Source: Betaproteobacteria bacterium
GTDB lineage: Bacteria; Pseudomonadota; Gammaproteobacteria; Burkholderiales; UBA9220
Length of the DNA: 13,116 bases
Assembly (NCBI GenBank): GCA_003519965.1
Contig: DOVS01000323.1
Span: 1-13,116 of the forward strand
Direction: 5' to 3'
Part shown: in pieces, positions 1 through 7,457 of the stretch
How positions within the stretch are numbered: position 1 is the first letter of the stretch
How the letters are laid out: every line of letters starts with the position of its first letter
Made by a program: the position numbers and the translations under genes
Notes under the pieces: generated by a model
The model's input: only the letters and a program-made list of their open reading frames with translations
Told to the model about the DNA's origin: nothing
Database searches by the model: none

Positions 1-2
1 CC

Positions 3-260
3 GGCGGCCAGCGCCAGCGGGTCGCCATCGCCCGCGCCACCGTGATGGCGCCGGCGATGCTGCTGGCCGACGAACCCACCGGCAATTTGGATCACGCCAG
101 CGGCGATGAAGTCCTCAATCTGCTGGAAGCGCTCAACCACCGGGGAATGACGCTGATCGTCGTCACCCACGACCCGGAAATCGGGCGGCGCGCCGCCCGC
201 CGCCTGCGCATGATGGACGGCGGCGTCGTCGCCGACAGCCGGGAAGCCGCCGCATCATGA
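3..260 (+). CDS. ABC transporter ATP-binding protein, MacB/LolD type (5' end missing)
   Basis: C-terminal 85 residues of an ABC ATPase that would power the two permeases downstream. The open frame runs in from the window edge. Its first residues are GGQRQRVAIARA, the end of the LSGGQ signature (C-loop), so the Walker A half lies outside the window. Walker B and D-loop follow as LLADEPTGNLD, and the switch histidine lies in VVTHD. The wording ADEPTGNLD is typical of the MacB/LolD/FtsE branch, which works with FtsX-fold permeases. The GTG at 42 is an internal codon, not a start. The stop overlaps the next start as ATGA, so the two genes are translationally coupled. In canonical MacB the ATPase is fused to the permease; here it is a separate chain. 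The transported substrate cannot be told from the sequence. Confidence 0.93.
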   Translation, partial: GGQRQRVAIARATVMAPAMLLADEPTGNLDHASGDEVLNLLEALNHRGMTLIVVTHDPEIGRRAARRLRMMDGGVVADSREAAAS

Positions 261-1465
261 GAACCTTAGACATCCTCGGCTTTGCCGGACGCAGCCTGGC
301 CGGCTACCGCAGCCGCACTGTTCTGATGATCGCCGCCATGGCCATCGGCGTCGCCGCGGTGGTTATCCTCACCGCGCTCGGCGAAGGAGCGCGGCGCTAC
401 GTGGTGGATCAATTTTCCTCCCTCGGCACCCACTTGCTGATTGTTTTCCCCGGCCGCTCGGAAACCGCCGGCGTCGCACCCGGCATGCTGGCCGGAGAAA
501 CACCGCGCGACCTGACCTTGGACGACGCCCTAGCGTTGCTGCGCAGCCGTGCAATCAGCCGTATCGCGCCGCTGACTATCGGCTCGGCGCTGGTCTCATG
601 GAAACGCCGCAACCGGGAAGCACCGGTGCTAGGCTCGACGGCGGATTTGATCGGCGTGCGTCACATGACGCTCGCGCAGGGGCGTTTTCTACCCCCCGGC
701 GACCCACGCAAGGCCGCGCCCGTCTGCGTCCTCGGCGCCACGGTGCGCCAAGAGCTGTTCGGCGCGCACCCGGCGATCGGCGAATGGGTGCGCATCGGCG
801 ACCGCCGTTTCCGCGTCGCCGGCGTGCTCGCGCCCCAAGGACAATCCCTCGGTTTTAATACCGACGAAATCGTCATTATCCCGGTAGCGGCGGCGCAAAT
901 ACTATTCAATACGCCGTCGCTGCTGCGTATTCTGGTGGAAGCGAGAAGCCGGGAAGACGTGGCGCGCGCCCGCCGGGACACGCTGAACATCCTCCAAGCG
1001 CGGCACGAGGGAGAAAAAGACGTCACCGCCGTCACCCAAGACGCCATTCTGGCGACATTCGACCGCATCCTGCGGGCGTTGACCCTGGCGGTCGGCGGCA
1101 TCGCCGCCATCAGCCTGGCGGTCGCCGGCATTCTGATTATGAACGTCATGCTCATCGCGGTTTCCCAGCGCACCCGGGAAATCGGTTTGCTGAAAGCGAT
1201 CGGCGCCACCTCTAAGCAAATTCGTCTGCTGTTCTTCGCCGAATCGGCCGTTCTCTCCCTCGCCGGCGCGGCGACAGGGTGGCTGCTGGGAGAAATCGGC
1301 AGCGCCGTCATTGGCTATATCTACCCCACCTTGCCGGTAGCCGCGCCCTGGTGGGCGGTGGGGGCGGCGCTGAGCGCCGCCGCGCTCACCGGCGTTGTGT
1401 TCAGCGTGCTGCCGGCGCGCCGGGCGGCGCGGCTGGATCCGGTGCTCGCCCTGTCGCGGCGGTAA
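257..1465 (+). CDS. MacB/FtsX-type ABC transporter permease, first of a pair
   Basis: Inner-membrane permease of 402 residues. The layout is that of the MacB family: a short cytoplasmic N-terminus, TM1 at about residues 21-43 (with GVAAVVILTALGEG), a large periplasmic domain (about 45-272, MacB_PCD-like), then three helices at about 275-298, 322-350 and 365-388 (FtsX domain). The stretch SQRTREIGLLKAIGA after TM2 is the conserved cytoplasmic segment expected to contact the ATPase. The protein ends in RRAARLDPVLALSRR, a typical family C-terminus. Its ATG overlaps the ATPase stop by 4 bases and the second permease starts 4 bases after its own stop, so the three are one operon. MacB-type systems act as mechanotransmitters, exporting from the periplasm with a membrane-fusion partner. 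No such partner is visible here; it may lie upstream of the window. Family assignment is strong; substrate is unknown. Confidence 0.93.
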   Translation: MRTLDILGFAGRSLAGYRSRTVLMIAAMAIGVAAVVILTALGEGARRYVVDQFSSLGTHLLIVFPGRSETAGVAPGMLAGETPRDLTLDDALALLRSRAISRIAPLTIGSALVSWKRRNREAPVLGSTADLIGVRHMTLAQGRFLPPGDPRKAAPVCVLGATVRQELFGAHPAIGEWVRIGDRRFRVAGVLAPQGQSLGFNTDEIVIIPVAAAQILFNTPSLLRILVEARSREDVARARRDTLNILQARHEGEKDVTAVTQDAILATFDRILRALTLAVGGIAAISLAVAGILIMNVMLIAVSQRTREIGLLKAIGATSKQIRLLFFAESAVLSLAGAATGWLLGEIGSAVIGYIYPTLPVAAPWWAVGAALSAAALTGVVFSVLPARRAARLDPVLALSRR

Positions 1466-1469
1466 CGCC

Positions 1470-2669
1470 ATGGGCGCGCGCGATTTCCTCTCCCTCGCCT
1501 TCAGCGCGCTCGGCGCGCACCGCCTGCGCACCACCCTCACGGTGCTGGGCATCGCCGTCGGCATCGCCGCGGTCATTATTCTCACGTCCATCGGCGAAGG
1601 ACTGCATCGCTTCGTGCTGGCGGAATTCAGCCAATTCGGCGCCAACCTGATCGCCATTCAACCCGGCCGCGCCATCACCCATGGCGGCCCAGTGGGTATT
1701 TTCGGCACGGTGCGGCCGCTCACGCTGGACGACGCCGAGGCGCGGCGGCGCGCCCCATGGGTGCAACTGACCGTCCCGTTCGTGCAAGGCAACGCCGCGA
1801 TCAAAGCGCACGGCAAGAGCCGCCGCACCACGATTTACGGCGTCGGCCCGGATTTCCCGCAGGCATTCCACATGCCCGTCGGCATCGGCCGCTTTCTACC
1901 TCACGACGATCCGCGCGCCGCGCGTCCCTTCGCCGTGCTGGGATCGAAAGTAAAACAGGAACTCTTCGGCAACGCCAATCCCCTCGGCGAGCGCATCCGC
2001 ATCGGCGGCAACCGCTTCCGGGTTATCGGGGTCATGGCGCCCAAGGGACAAGTGCTGGGCTTCGACATGGACGACACCGCCTACCTCCCGGCAGGCCGAG
2101 CGCTCGAATTATTTAACCGGGAAGGCCTGATAGAAATCGATGTCGTCTACGATCCCCTAGCGCCCCTGGACCGCGTGGTCGCCGGTGTCCGCCGCGTGCT
2201 GCTGGCGCGTCACGGACGCGAGGATTTTACCATCACGCCACAGCAAAAAATGCTCGACGTGCTCGGCTCGGTGCTCGACGTGCTGACGTTCGCGGTAGCG
2301 GCGATCGGCGGCGTTTCGCTGCTGGTGGGCGGCGTAGGCATCCTCACCATCATGACCATCGCCGTCACCGAACGCACGAATGAAATTGGTCTGTTACGCG
2401 CCTTGGGCGCTAAACGCGGGCAAGTGCTGGCGTTGTTTCTGGGCGAGGCGGTGCTGCTCGCCGCGGTCGGTGGACTGACGGGACTTGCCGCTGGCGCCGG
2501 ACTCACGCAATTGCTGCATGGCTTATTTCCAGCGCTGCCGGTGCATACGCCATGGACTTACGCGCTATTGGCGGAAGCAGTCGCCGTCCTTATCGGTCTG
2601 ACCGCCGGAAGCTGGCCGGCCCGCCGCGCCGCCCGCCTCGATCCGGTAGAAGCGCTGCGGGCGGAATAG
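1470..2669 (+). CDS. MacB/FtsX-type ABC transporter permease, second of a pair
   Basis: Permease of 399 residues, paralogous to its upstream neighbour. Shared landmarks are TM1 with GIAAVIILTSIGEG (about residues 24-42), the periplasmic motif GRFLPHDDPRAA matching GRFLPPGDPRKA in the first copy, TM2 (272-298), TERTNEIGLLRALGA, TM3 (319-348), TM4 (362-382) and the ending RRAARLDPVEALRAE. I chose the ATG at 1470, 4 bases after the previous stop, because MGARDFLSLAFSALGAHRLRTTL aligns with the N-terminus of the first permease. The frame stays open upstream to 1395, but that would overlap the previous gene and add an unrelated leader. The two copies differ clearly in their periplasmic domains, so this is an old duplication and probably forms a heterodimer served by one ATPase. 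Substrate is not inferable. Confidence 0.92.
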   Translation: MGARDFLSLAFSALGAHRLRTTLTVLGIAVGIAAVIILTSIGEGLHRFVLAEFSQFGANLIAIQPGRAITHGGPVGIFGTVRPLTLDDAEARRRAPWVQLTVPFVQGNAAIKAHGKSRRTTIYGVGPDFPQAFHMPVGIGRFLPHDDPRAARPFAVLGSKVKQELFGNANPLGERIRIGGNRFRVIGVMAPKGQVLGFDMDDTAYLPAGRALELFNREGLIEIDVVYDPLAPLDRVVAGVRRVLLARHGREDFTITPQQKMLDVLGSVLDVLTFAVAAIGGVSLLVGGVGILTIMTIAVTERTNEIGLLRALGAKRGQVLALFLGEAVLLAAVGGLTGLAAGAGLTQLLHGLFPALPVHTPWTYALLAEAVAVLIGLTAGSWPARRAARLDPVEALRAE

Positions 2670-2742
2670 ATAGAGAGGCGACACGCTTTCGAGACCGCTA
2701 ACCGTGAAATCAATCGTCCCGGCTATGCCGATGGAAACCGTC

Positions 2743-3051
2743 ATGTACAAAATCTATAGTTCGCCCAACAGCTTGATGGTTGCACACCTGAAGAATCTAC
2801 TGGAGAGCCACGGCATCTCGACGCGAATCAACAACGCCTACCTTTCCGGCGGCGCGGGCGAGCTGCCGTTAAACGAATGCTGGCCGGAACTATGGGTAAT
2901 CGACGATAGCCAACGGCAGGCGGCGCAAGCCGTCGTGCAAGCGGCCTTCGATGAAGAGCATCACGCCGCCTGCTGGCGCTGCCCCGGCTGCGGCGAGCGC
3001 ATCGAAGGCCAATTCACCGCCTGCTGGCGTTGCGGCGCCGAACATCCTTAA
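2743..3051 (+). CDS. DUF2007-family small protein with C-terminal zinc-ribbon-like motif
   Basis: About 102 residues, cytoplasmic, no signal peptide. The N-terminal part (MYKIYSSPNSLMVAHLKNLLESHGI, then PELWVIDDSQRQAAQAVVQAAF) matches my recollection of DUF2007, a small alpha/beta fold annotated as a putative signal-transducing protein whose biochemical role is not established. The last 30 residues carry a cysteine cluster (CWRCPGCGE ... CWRCGAEHP): two CxxC-type knuckles about 13 residues apart, as in a zinc ribbon. I chose the ATG at 2743 because family members begin right at this strand; GTG 2704 and ATGs at 2725 and 2731 are in-frame alternatives, and the gene before ends at 2669. It follows the permeases on the same strand and may be co-transcribed, but nothing links it to transport. 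Confidence 0.8.
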   Translation: MYKIYSSPNSLMVAHLKNLLESHGISTRINNAYLSGGAGELPLNECWPELWVIDDSQRQAAQAVVQAAFDEEHHAACWRCPGCGERIEGQFTACWRCGAEHP

Positions 3052-3267
3052 CACCGCCACGGCAATCGCGGCGGAACAGCCGCCGGAAACCGGCGCACGG
3101 AGGAATCGAGGCCGTCGACGCCCCATCGTGTAGCGCGAAAGCGCGTCTCTATCGCACATTTGTTTATTTATGGTGCATCAATCGGCCATGCGCACCATGA
3201 ATAAGCCAATGCGCCACGGTTTTTTCTTTCCTCTACCCAACAGGCTGCCTAATACTCAAATAGATAG

Positions 3268-3273
3268 TACAAT
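3268..3273 (+). promoter_or_regulatory. Possible -10 element for the MCP-EAL operon
   Basis: TACAAT, one mismatch from TATAAT, about 85 bases before the MCP start and inside the AT-rich part of the gap. The hexamer 17 bases upstream (CTGCCT, 3245-3250) is a poor -35. I found no good sigma-28 (flagellar) match. Speculative. Confidence 0.22.
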
Positions 3274-3342
3274 GGCATACTGTTTGCTTAGCGTCACCGT
3301 GGCCGCTTACCGGCTACCGTTTAAAAACAAAAAAACGAGCAT

Positions 3343-3346
3343 GGAG
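3343..3346 (+). promoter_or_regulatory. Ribosome-binding site of the MCP gene
   Basis: GGAG lies 8 bases before GTG 3355 and 11 before ATG 3358. The spacing slightly favours the GTG; the two starts differ by a single residue, so the choice does not affect the protein's interpretation. Confidence 0.55.
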
Positions 3347-3357
3347 TTTACACAGTG

Positions 3358-5505
3358 ATGAAATTACGCAGGACAACAATGCATCTGAGCCGCGCCGAAC
3401 GAAAATGGCTGCCATGGTTTGGGACAAACGGCAAGCTAGCCCTTGGCTGGTCCTGTTTCCTCAACCGCCATACCTACCCGGTCATCGAACAAACCTTTGA
3501 AGGCGTCGCCGCCGCCCGTGTGAAAATCCTGACCCTATGGGCCCGCAACCAATGGGATCATCTGGATATTCTGGCGCGATCTTTATGCAAGGATTTTCCC
3601 GGTGTCGATCGTGGCGTGCTGTTGGAGAAAAAAGCCGACGCGCGCGACTTTTCCGAGCTATTCGTCATCGATCCCGCCGGCCAAGTGCTCTGTTCCACCG
3701 ACGCCCGCCGCGACGGCGCGCGGGATTTACTTCCGGCGGCGGTCGCCGCCGGCATGCGCCAGCCGTTTCTACACGGCCCCTACGAAGATCCCGCCACGCT
3801 GGACATCGGCCCGTCCAGCTCCCGTTTCCACGATGAGGTCACACTCATGTTCTACCAGCCGATCCAGCGCGACGGCGCGGTGATCGGGGCCGTATGCGGC
3901 CGGGCGCCCAACGATGTGCTCGGCGACCTGATTCAGCGCGAGGCCGGGCATATTTATCCGGAATCCGGCGACAATTACTTGTTCATGGTGCAGTCGGTAT
4001 TCGCACCGGACATCCGTCCCGGCGCCGCCTTGTCCCGCTCGCGCTTCGAGGACGACACCTTCGCCCACGGCGACAATCTAAAAAGCGGCATTAAAACCCG
4101 CTGGAACACGGTGCGGGTAGCGCGTCATACCGAACTGGAACTGCGCTTCACCGACCCCGCCACCGGCGAATTGCATCCCGGCGTGCGCGAAACCATCAGG
4201 AACGGCGAAAACCTGTTCATTACCTATCCCGGCTATTCCGACTACCGCCACATCCCGGTCATCGGCAAAGGCGTGACCTTCCAACTGCCCGGCTCCCCGG
4301 ACCGCTGGGGCATGATGTGCGAGAGCGATCTAGAGGAGGTCTACCGCCGCCGTTCGCTGAATGTAAAATTAATCAGCTTATACGGCGGTCTGTTGCTGAC
4401 GGCGTGGGGCGGCTATATCGCCCTCGACAAAGTAATCGGCCTGTCTTTCGCCGCCACCCAATTGGCGGGCGGCGCGCTCGCCCTGCTGGGCATGTTCCTG
4501 TTTTACCGCCTCGGCTCCAACCGGCTGGTGGCGCGCATGGCCGAAATGACCGAGGTCATCCGCACTATCGCCGAGGGCGACGGTAATTTACGGCAACGGC
4601 TCGACACCGCCCGCCTCAGCGCCGACGAAACCGGCGACATGGGCCGCTGGATCAATAGCTTTATCGATAACTTGGACGGCATCGTCGGCCAGGTCATCCA
4701 TGTCGCCCACGATGTCCGCCGCGCTAACGAAACTATGTTGAGCCGCAACCAAGAAGCGGACGAAACCTCCCAAGAAGTCGCGGACGCCATCCGCGCCATG
4801 CTCGATCTACTGCAAAGTCAAATCACCGAAATCCGGCAAGCCGCCGATACCGCCGAGGATATGCGCCAAGCCATGGAGAATGTCGTCAGTAACGCCAAGA
4901 CCCAGTTCCAGACCGTGCGGGAAAAAACCCAAGGCATCCGCAGCACCATCGACACCTCCGCCCACGCCATCCACACCTTGAACCAGCGCGCCGACGAAAT
5001 CGGCGATATTGTCGAAGTGATCAACGAAATCGCCAGCCAGACCAACCTGTTGGCGCTCAACGCGACGATCGAGGCGGCCCGCGCCGGCGAACAAGGGCGC
5101 GGCTTCGCGGTAGTGGCCGACGAAGTGCGCAAACTTGCGGAGCGCACGACCGGCGCCACCGAGAACATCCGCACCATGATCGAAGGCATTCAACAGGAGG
5201 CGCAAGCAGCGGTCAGCGTCATGGGCGGCGGCATGACGGAAGTCGAGGAGGGCTTGCGGCTGGCGGAAGACGCCGCGTCCGACAACAACGGACTGCACGA
5301 TATCGTATCGCGGCTGCTGGCGGCGATCCAACAAATCGCCCAGCATAGCGAACACCATAACGCCAGCGCCTTGAACGTCGCTTCCGGCACCGAGGGCATG
5401 CGCCGCGTCATGGACGAACTGCAACAAACCGCCGATATGGTGCGCGTCACCGTCGATAAAATGAGTCAATTGCTCGGTCAGTTCCAAGTGAGCGCGCGCG
5501 GATGA
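3358..5505 (+). CDS. Methyl-accepting chemotaxis protein (MCP)
   Basis: Chemoreceptor of 715 residues that would signal through CheW/CheA. The large N-terminal region (about 40-335) has PAS/Cache-like features, including [15 protein letters not shown] and the stretch [17 protein letters not shown]. Two closely spaced hydrophobic segments follow (about 338-356 and 362-385), then a HAMP-like linker (about 388-440), a long coiled coil and the signalling hairpin (about 557-597: [21 protein letters not shown], then [18 protein letters not shown]). The hairpin is canonical. There is no obvious C-terminal CheR-docking pentapeptide. A strong N-terminal TM helix is missing: only the weakly hydrophobic stretch at about 14-34 could serve. 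Start choice: GGAG at 3343-3346 serves either GTG 3355 or ATG 3358. The stop overlaps the next gene as ATGA. The ligand is unknown. Confidence 0.94.
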   Translation: MKLRRTTMHLSRAERKWLPWFGTNGKLALGWSCFLNRHTYPVIEQTFEGVAAARVKILTLWARNQWDHLDILARSLCKDFPGVDRGVLLEKKADARDFSELFVIDPAGQVLCSTDARRDGARDLLPAAVAAGMRQPFLHGPYEDPATLDIGPSSSRFHDEVTLMFYQPIQRDGAVIGAVCGRAPNDVLGDLIQREAGHIYPESGDNYLFMVQSVFAPDIRPGAALSRSRFEDDTFAHGDNLKSGIKTRWNTVRVARHTELELRFTDPATGELHPGVRETIRNGENLFITYPGYSDYRHIPVIGKGVTFQLPGSPDRWGMMCESDLEEVYRRRSLNVKLISLYGGLLLTAWGGYIALDKVIGLSFAATQLAGGALALLGMFLFYRLGSNRLVARMAEMTEVIRTIAEGDGNLRQRLDTARLSADETGDMGRWINSFIDNLDGIVGQVIHVAHDVRRANETMLSRNQEADETSQEVADAIRAMLDLLQSQITEIRQAADTAEDMRQAMENVVSNAKTQFQTVREKTQGIRSTIDTSAHAIHTLNQRADEIGDIVEVINEIASQTNLLALNATIEAARAGEQGRGFAVVADEVRKLAERTTGATENIRTMIEGIQQEAQAAVSVMGGGMTEVEEGLRLAEDAASDNNGLHDIVSRLLAAIQQIAQHSEHHNASALNVASGTEGMRRVMDELQQTADMVRVTVDKMSQLLGQFQVSARG

Positions 5506-6767
5506 ATGGTCCGCACGCCATCCCCCGGCCGGCGGCGGCCGCGCCGGAAGACGCGGTTCTCCGCCTGGCGGATGGCCGCTATGCCGGACAATTCCGCGGA
5601 CTAACGCTGCACAGCGCGTTCCAGCCCATTTTCAGCCTGGCGCACCGACGCGTCGTCGGCTACGAAGCGCTGCTCCGCGCGCGCGACGGCGAGGACGGGG
5701 CGGTATCGCCCTTTGCCGCCTTCGCCCTGGCGCGCGATGAAGCGGAAACCGTCCATCTAGACCGCCTCTGCCGCGGCGTGCATGTGCACAACTTCGCCGC
5801 TCCGGCGGATAGCGGCGCTTGGCTGTTCCTTAACGTCAGCCCGCAGGTCGTCGTCCATGGCCGCGCTTATGGCGCATTCTTCGAGGCGATGCTCAAGCGG
5901 CGCGCCTTCCCTCCCCAGCGCCTCGTGGTCGAGATATTAGAAGAGGAAATTCGCGACGAGGCCATGCTGGCCGACGCCGTTGCCTATTACCGGGGGCTAG
6001 GCTGCTTGGTGGCCATCGACGACTTCGGCGCGGGGCATTCCAATTTCGACCGCATCTGGCGCATCGCCCCCGACATCGTTAAGCTCGACCGCGCCATGAC
6101 CGTTCAAGCGGCGGAAAGCGCGCGAGTGCGCCGGGTCATGCCGAACCTAGTGGGATTGCTGCACCAATCCGGCAGTCTCGTCCTGATGGAAGGCGTCGAA
6201 ACCGAGGAGGAAGCCCTCATCGGCATGGAAGCGGGCATCGACCTGATGCAAGGCTATTATTTCGGCCGCCCCGCCCCTTGCCCATGCGGGAACGGCGAAG
6301 CACTGGAAGCGCTGGAGCGTCGTTTCGCCCATTATTCTCATAGCGAGCGGGACCGCCACCGCGACCAACTTGCGCCTTACGTGGAAACATTTCTCCGCGC
6401 CGCCGGACGGCTGGCGAAAAAAGAGATTACTTGGGAAGGGGCTTGCGCGGCGCTGTTCACGCTCCCGCAAACAACGCGGCTATTCATCCTGGACGACGCC
6501 GGACGGCAATGGGGCGACAGTGTCCTCGCGCCTGGCCGCCAGCCGGCGGAAGACGCCCGTTTCACCCCCCTCGCCGACGGCGGCGGCGCCGTCTGGTCGC
6601 GGCGGCGCTACTTCATCGAGGCGCTGGAACGGCCGGGAGAAATCCAGGTCAGCCGCCCTTATTTATCGATTACCGGCGCCGGCATGTGCGTGACCCTATC
6701 TCTTTTGTTCCAACAAGGGGGAGAATCCCGCGTATTCTGCTGCGACCTGGATTGGCGCAATAGCTAA
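5502..6767 (+). CDS. EAL-domain c-di-GMP phosphodiesterase with C-terminal PAS/Cache-like domain
   Basis: Predicted cytosolic enzyme of 421 residues that would hydrolyse c-di-GMP to pGpG. The EAL domain spans about residues 33-265. The usual metal- and substrate-binding residues are present: E55 of YEALLR, N111 in LNVSP, E144 in VEILEEE, D173-D174 in IDDFGAG, K194 in VKLDR, E230 in MEGVETEEE and Q250 in MQGYYFGRP. Loop 6 reads [10 protein letters not shown] rather than the commoner DDFGTGYSSL. The C-terminal part (about 300-421), with a helix then [39 protein letters not shown] and CDLDW, resembles the PAS/Cache-like domain at the C-terminus of Bacillus YkuI; this is recognised by pattern, not alignment. 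No TM segments. Its start codon overlaps the MCP stop (ATGA), so synthesis is probably coupled and the enzyme may act with the receptor. Confidence 0.92.
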   Translation: MNGPHAIPRPAAAAPEDAVLRLADGRYAGQFRGLTLHSAFQPIFSLAHRRVVGYEALLRARDGEDGAVSPFAAFALARDEAETVHLDRLCRGVHVHNFAAPADSGAWLFLNVSPQVVVHGRAYGAFFEAMLKRRAFPPQRLVVEILEEEIRDEAMLADAVAYYRGLGCLVAIDDFGAGHSNFDRIWRIAPDIVKLDRAMTVQAAESARVRRVMPNLVGLLHQSGSLVLMEGVETEEEALIGMEAGIDLMQGYYFGRPAPCPCGNGEALEALERRFAHYSHSERDRHRDQLAPYVETFLRAAGRLAKKEITWEGACAALFTLPQTTRLFILDDAGRQWGDSVLAPGRQPAEDARFTPLADGGGAVWSRRRYFIEALERPGEIQVSRPYLSITGAGMCVTLSLLFQQGGESRVFCCDLDWRNS

Positions 6768-6807
6768 CCCCGCCCCGGAGAAAATCGTACGGCCGCGAGA
6801 ATGCGCC

Positions 6808-7422
6808 CTAAGAAACCGGCGGTGCAGTATCGGTAAACGATGGGCGCTCCGCTAGTTTAGCGGCATGCGCCGTCAAGTTAGGATAGGTTTTCCGCCAGCC
6901 AATGTCGGGAAAACGCAAATCGAGGTAGCCCAGCGCGCATCCTAGCGCGATGTCGGCTAGGCCGAAAACATCGCCGCTGCACCATGGCTTACCGCCCAAA
7001 TCGTGCGCCAGCGCTTCCAGCGCCGCCGCCACTTTTGTCTGCTGGCGCGTAATCCACACCGGGTTTTGCTGCTGAGCCGGACGCTTACGCTCCAGATAAG
7101 TCGCCACCGCGGCGTCGACCAGCCCATCCGCCAGCGCTTCCCAGCGGCGCACCGCAATCCGCTGCCGTCCGCCGCCATCGGGAATGACCCGGCCCACGGG
7201 ACTGATGGAATCCAAATACTCGACAATCACGCGGGAGTCGAATAAGGTCGCGCCGTCATCGAGCACCAGCACCGGCACCTTGCCCAAGGGATTATAGCGC
7301 GGCGTCTGAGTATCCGGCCCCCACGGCGCATCGACCACAATATCGCATTCAATGCGCTTTTCCGCCATGACAATACGCGCCTTGCGCGCAAATGGGCTAG
7401 TTAAGGAAATAATCAGTTTCAT
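6808..7422 (-). CDS. Glutathione S-transferase, YibF-like
   Basis: Cytosolic GST-fold protein of 204 residues. The thioredoxin-like N-terminal domain (1-75) begins MKLIISLTSPFARKARI, close to E. coli YibF as I recall it, with Ser9 where the glutathione-activating residue is expected. It continues to NPLGKVPVL (cis-Pro50, contacts the glutathione backbone) and FDS (Asp62-Ser63, binds the gamma-glutamyl group). The helical C-terminal domain (about 85-200) has the LADIAL capping motif at Asp157 and GYLDLRFP, also YibF-like. Physiological substrates for the YibF group are not settled. It starts 35 bases after the acnB stop on the same strand with only a weak Shine-Dalgarno (GGGTAG), so it probably rides on the acnB transcript. 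It converges on the EAL gene with a 40-base gap in which I see no clear terminator. Confidence 0.9.
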   Translation of the reverse strand: MKLIISLTSPFARKARIVMAEKRIECDIVVDAPWGPDTQTPRYNPLGKVPVLVLDDGATLFDSRVIVEYLDSISPVGRVIPDGGGRQRIAVRRWEALADGLVDAAVATYLERKRPAQQQNPVWITRQQTKVAAALEALAHDLGGKPWCSGDVFGLADIALGCALGYLDLRFPDIGWRKTYPNLTAHAAKLAERPSFTDTAPPVS

Positions 7423-7457
7423 GGTTTTCTACCCGCGAACCCGTCGCAGCGTCCGGT

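Larger units (their letters stand above)
3052..3354 (+). other. Intergenic region with hairpins and AT-rich leader of the MCP gene
   Basis: No convincing gene. The first part is GC-rich and holds two mutually exclusive inverted repeats: CGGCGG at 3069-3074 with CCGCCG at 3080-3085, or CGCCGG at 3081-3086 with CCGGCG at 3090-3095 (AAA loop). A third hairpin, GCGC-GAAA-GCGC, sits at 3133-3144. None is followed by a run of T, so they are at best a weak end for the transporter/DUF2007 transcript. From about 3157 to 3340 the base composition turns markedly AT-richer than the rest of the window, as expected for a promoter region. An open frame here (from 3170) lacks a ribosome-binding site and recognisable sequence. 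Confidence 0.5.

Noticed and set aside
1395..1469. Upstream extension of the second permease
   Set aside because: It would overlap the first permease by about 70 bases and add a leader absent from the paralogue; the ATG at 1470 aligns with the first permease.
661..1657. Two long minus-strand open frames (216 and 251 codons)
   Set aside because: They are antisense to the two permeases, whose protein sequences are clearly conserved. Their own translations are rich in Arg/Ala/Pro or Gln/Asp with no recognisable domain.
3170..3358. 62-codon open frame in the gap before the MCP
   Set aside because: It has no ribosome-binding site, no recognisable sequence, overlaps the MCP start and lies in the AT-rich promoter region.
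3358..3480. Frameshift hiding the first TM helix of the MCP
   Set aside because: I translated the other two frames here; one has early stops and neither gives a hydrophobic helix, so the absence seems real and not a sequencing error.
4807..5487. 226-codon minus-strand open frame
   Set aside because: Antisense to the highly conserved MCP signalling hairpin; a composition artefact.
6768..6807. Terminator between the convergent EAL and GST genes
   Set aside because: Only 40 bases are available and I found no stem followed by a T-run on either strand.
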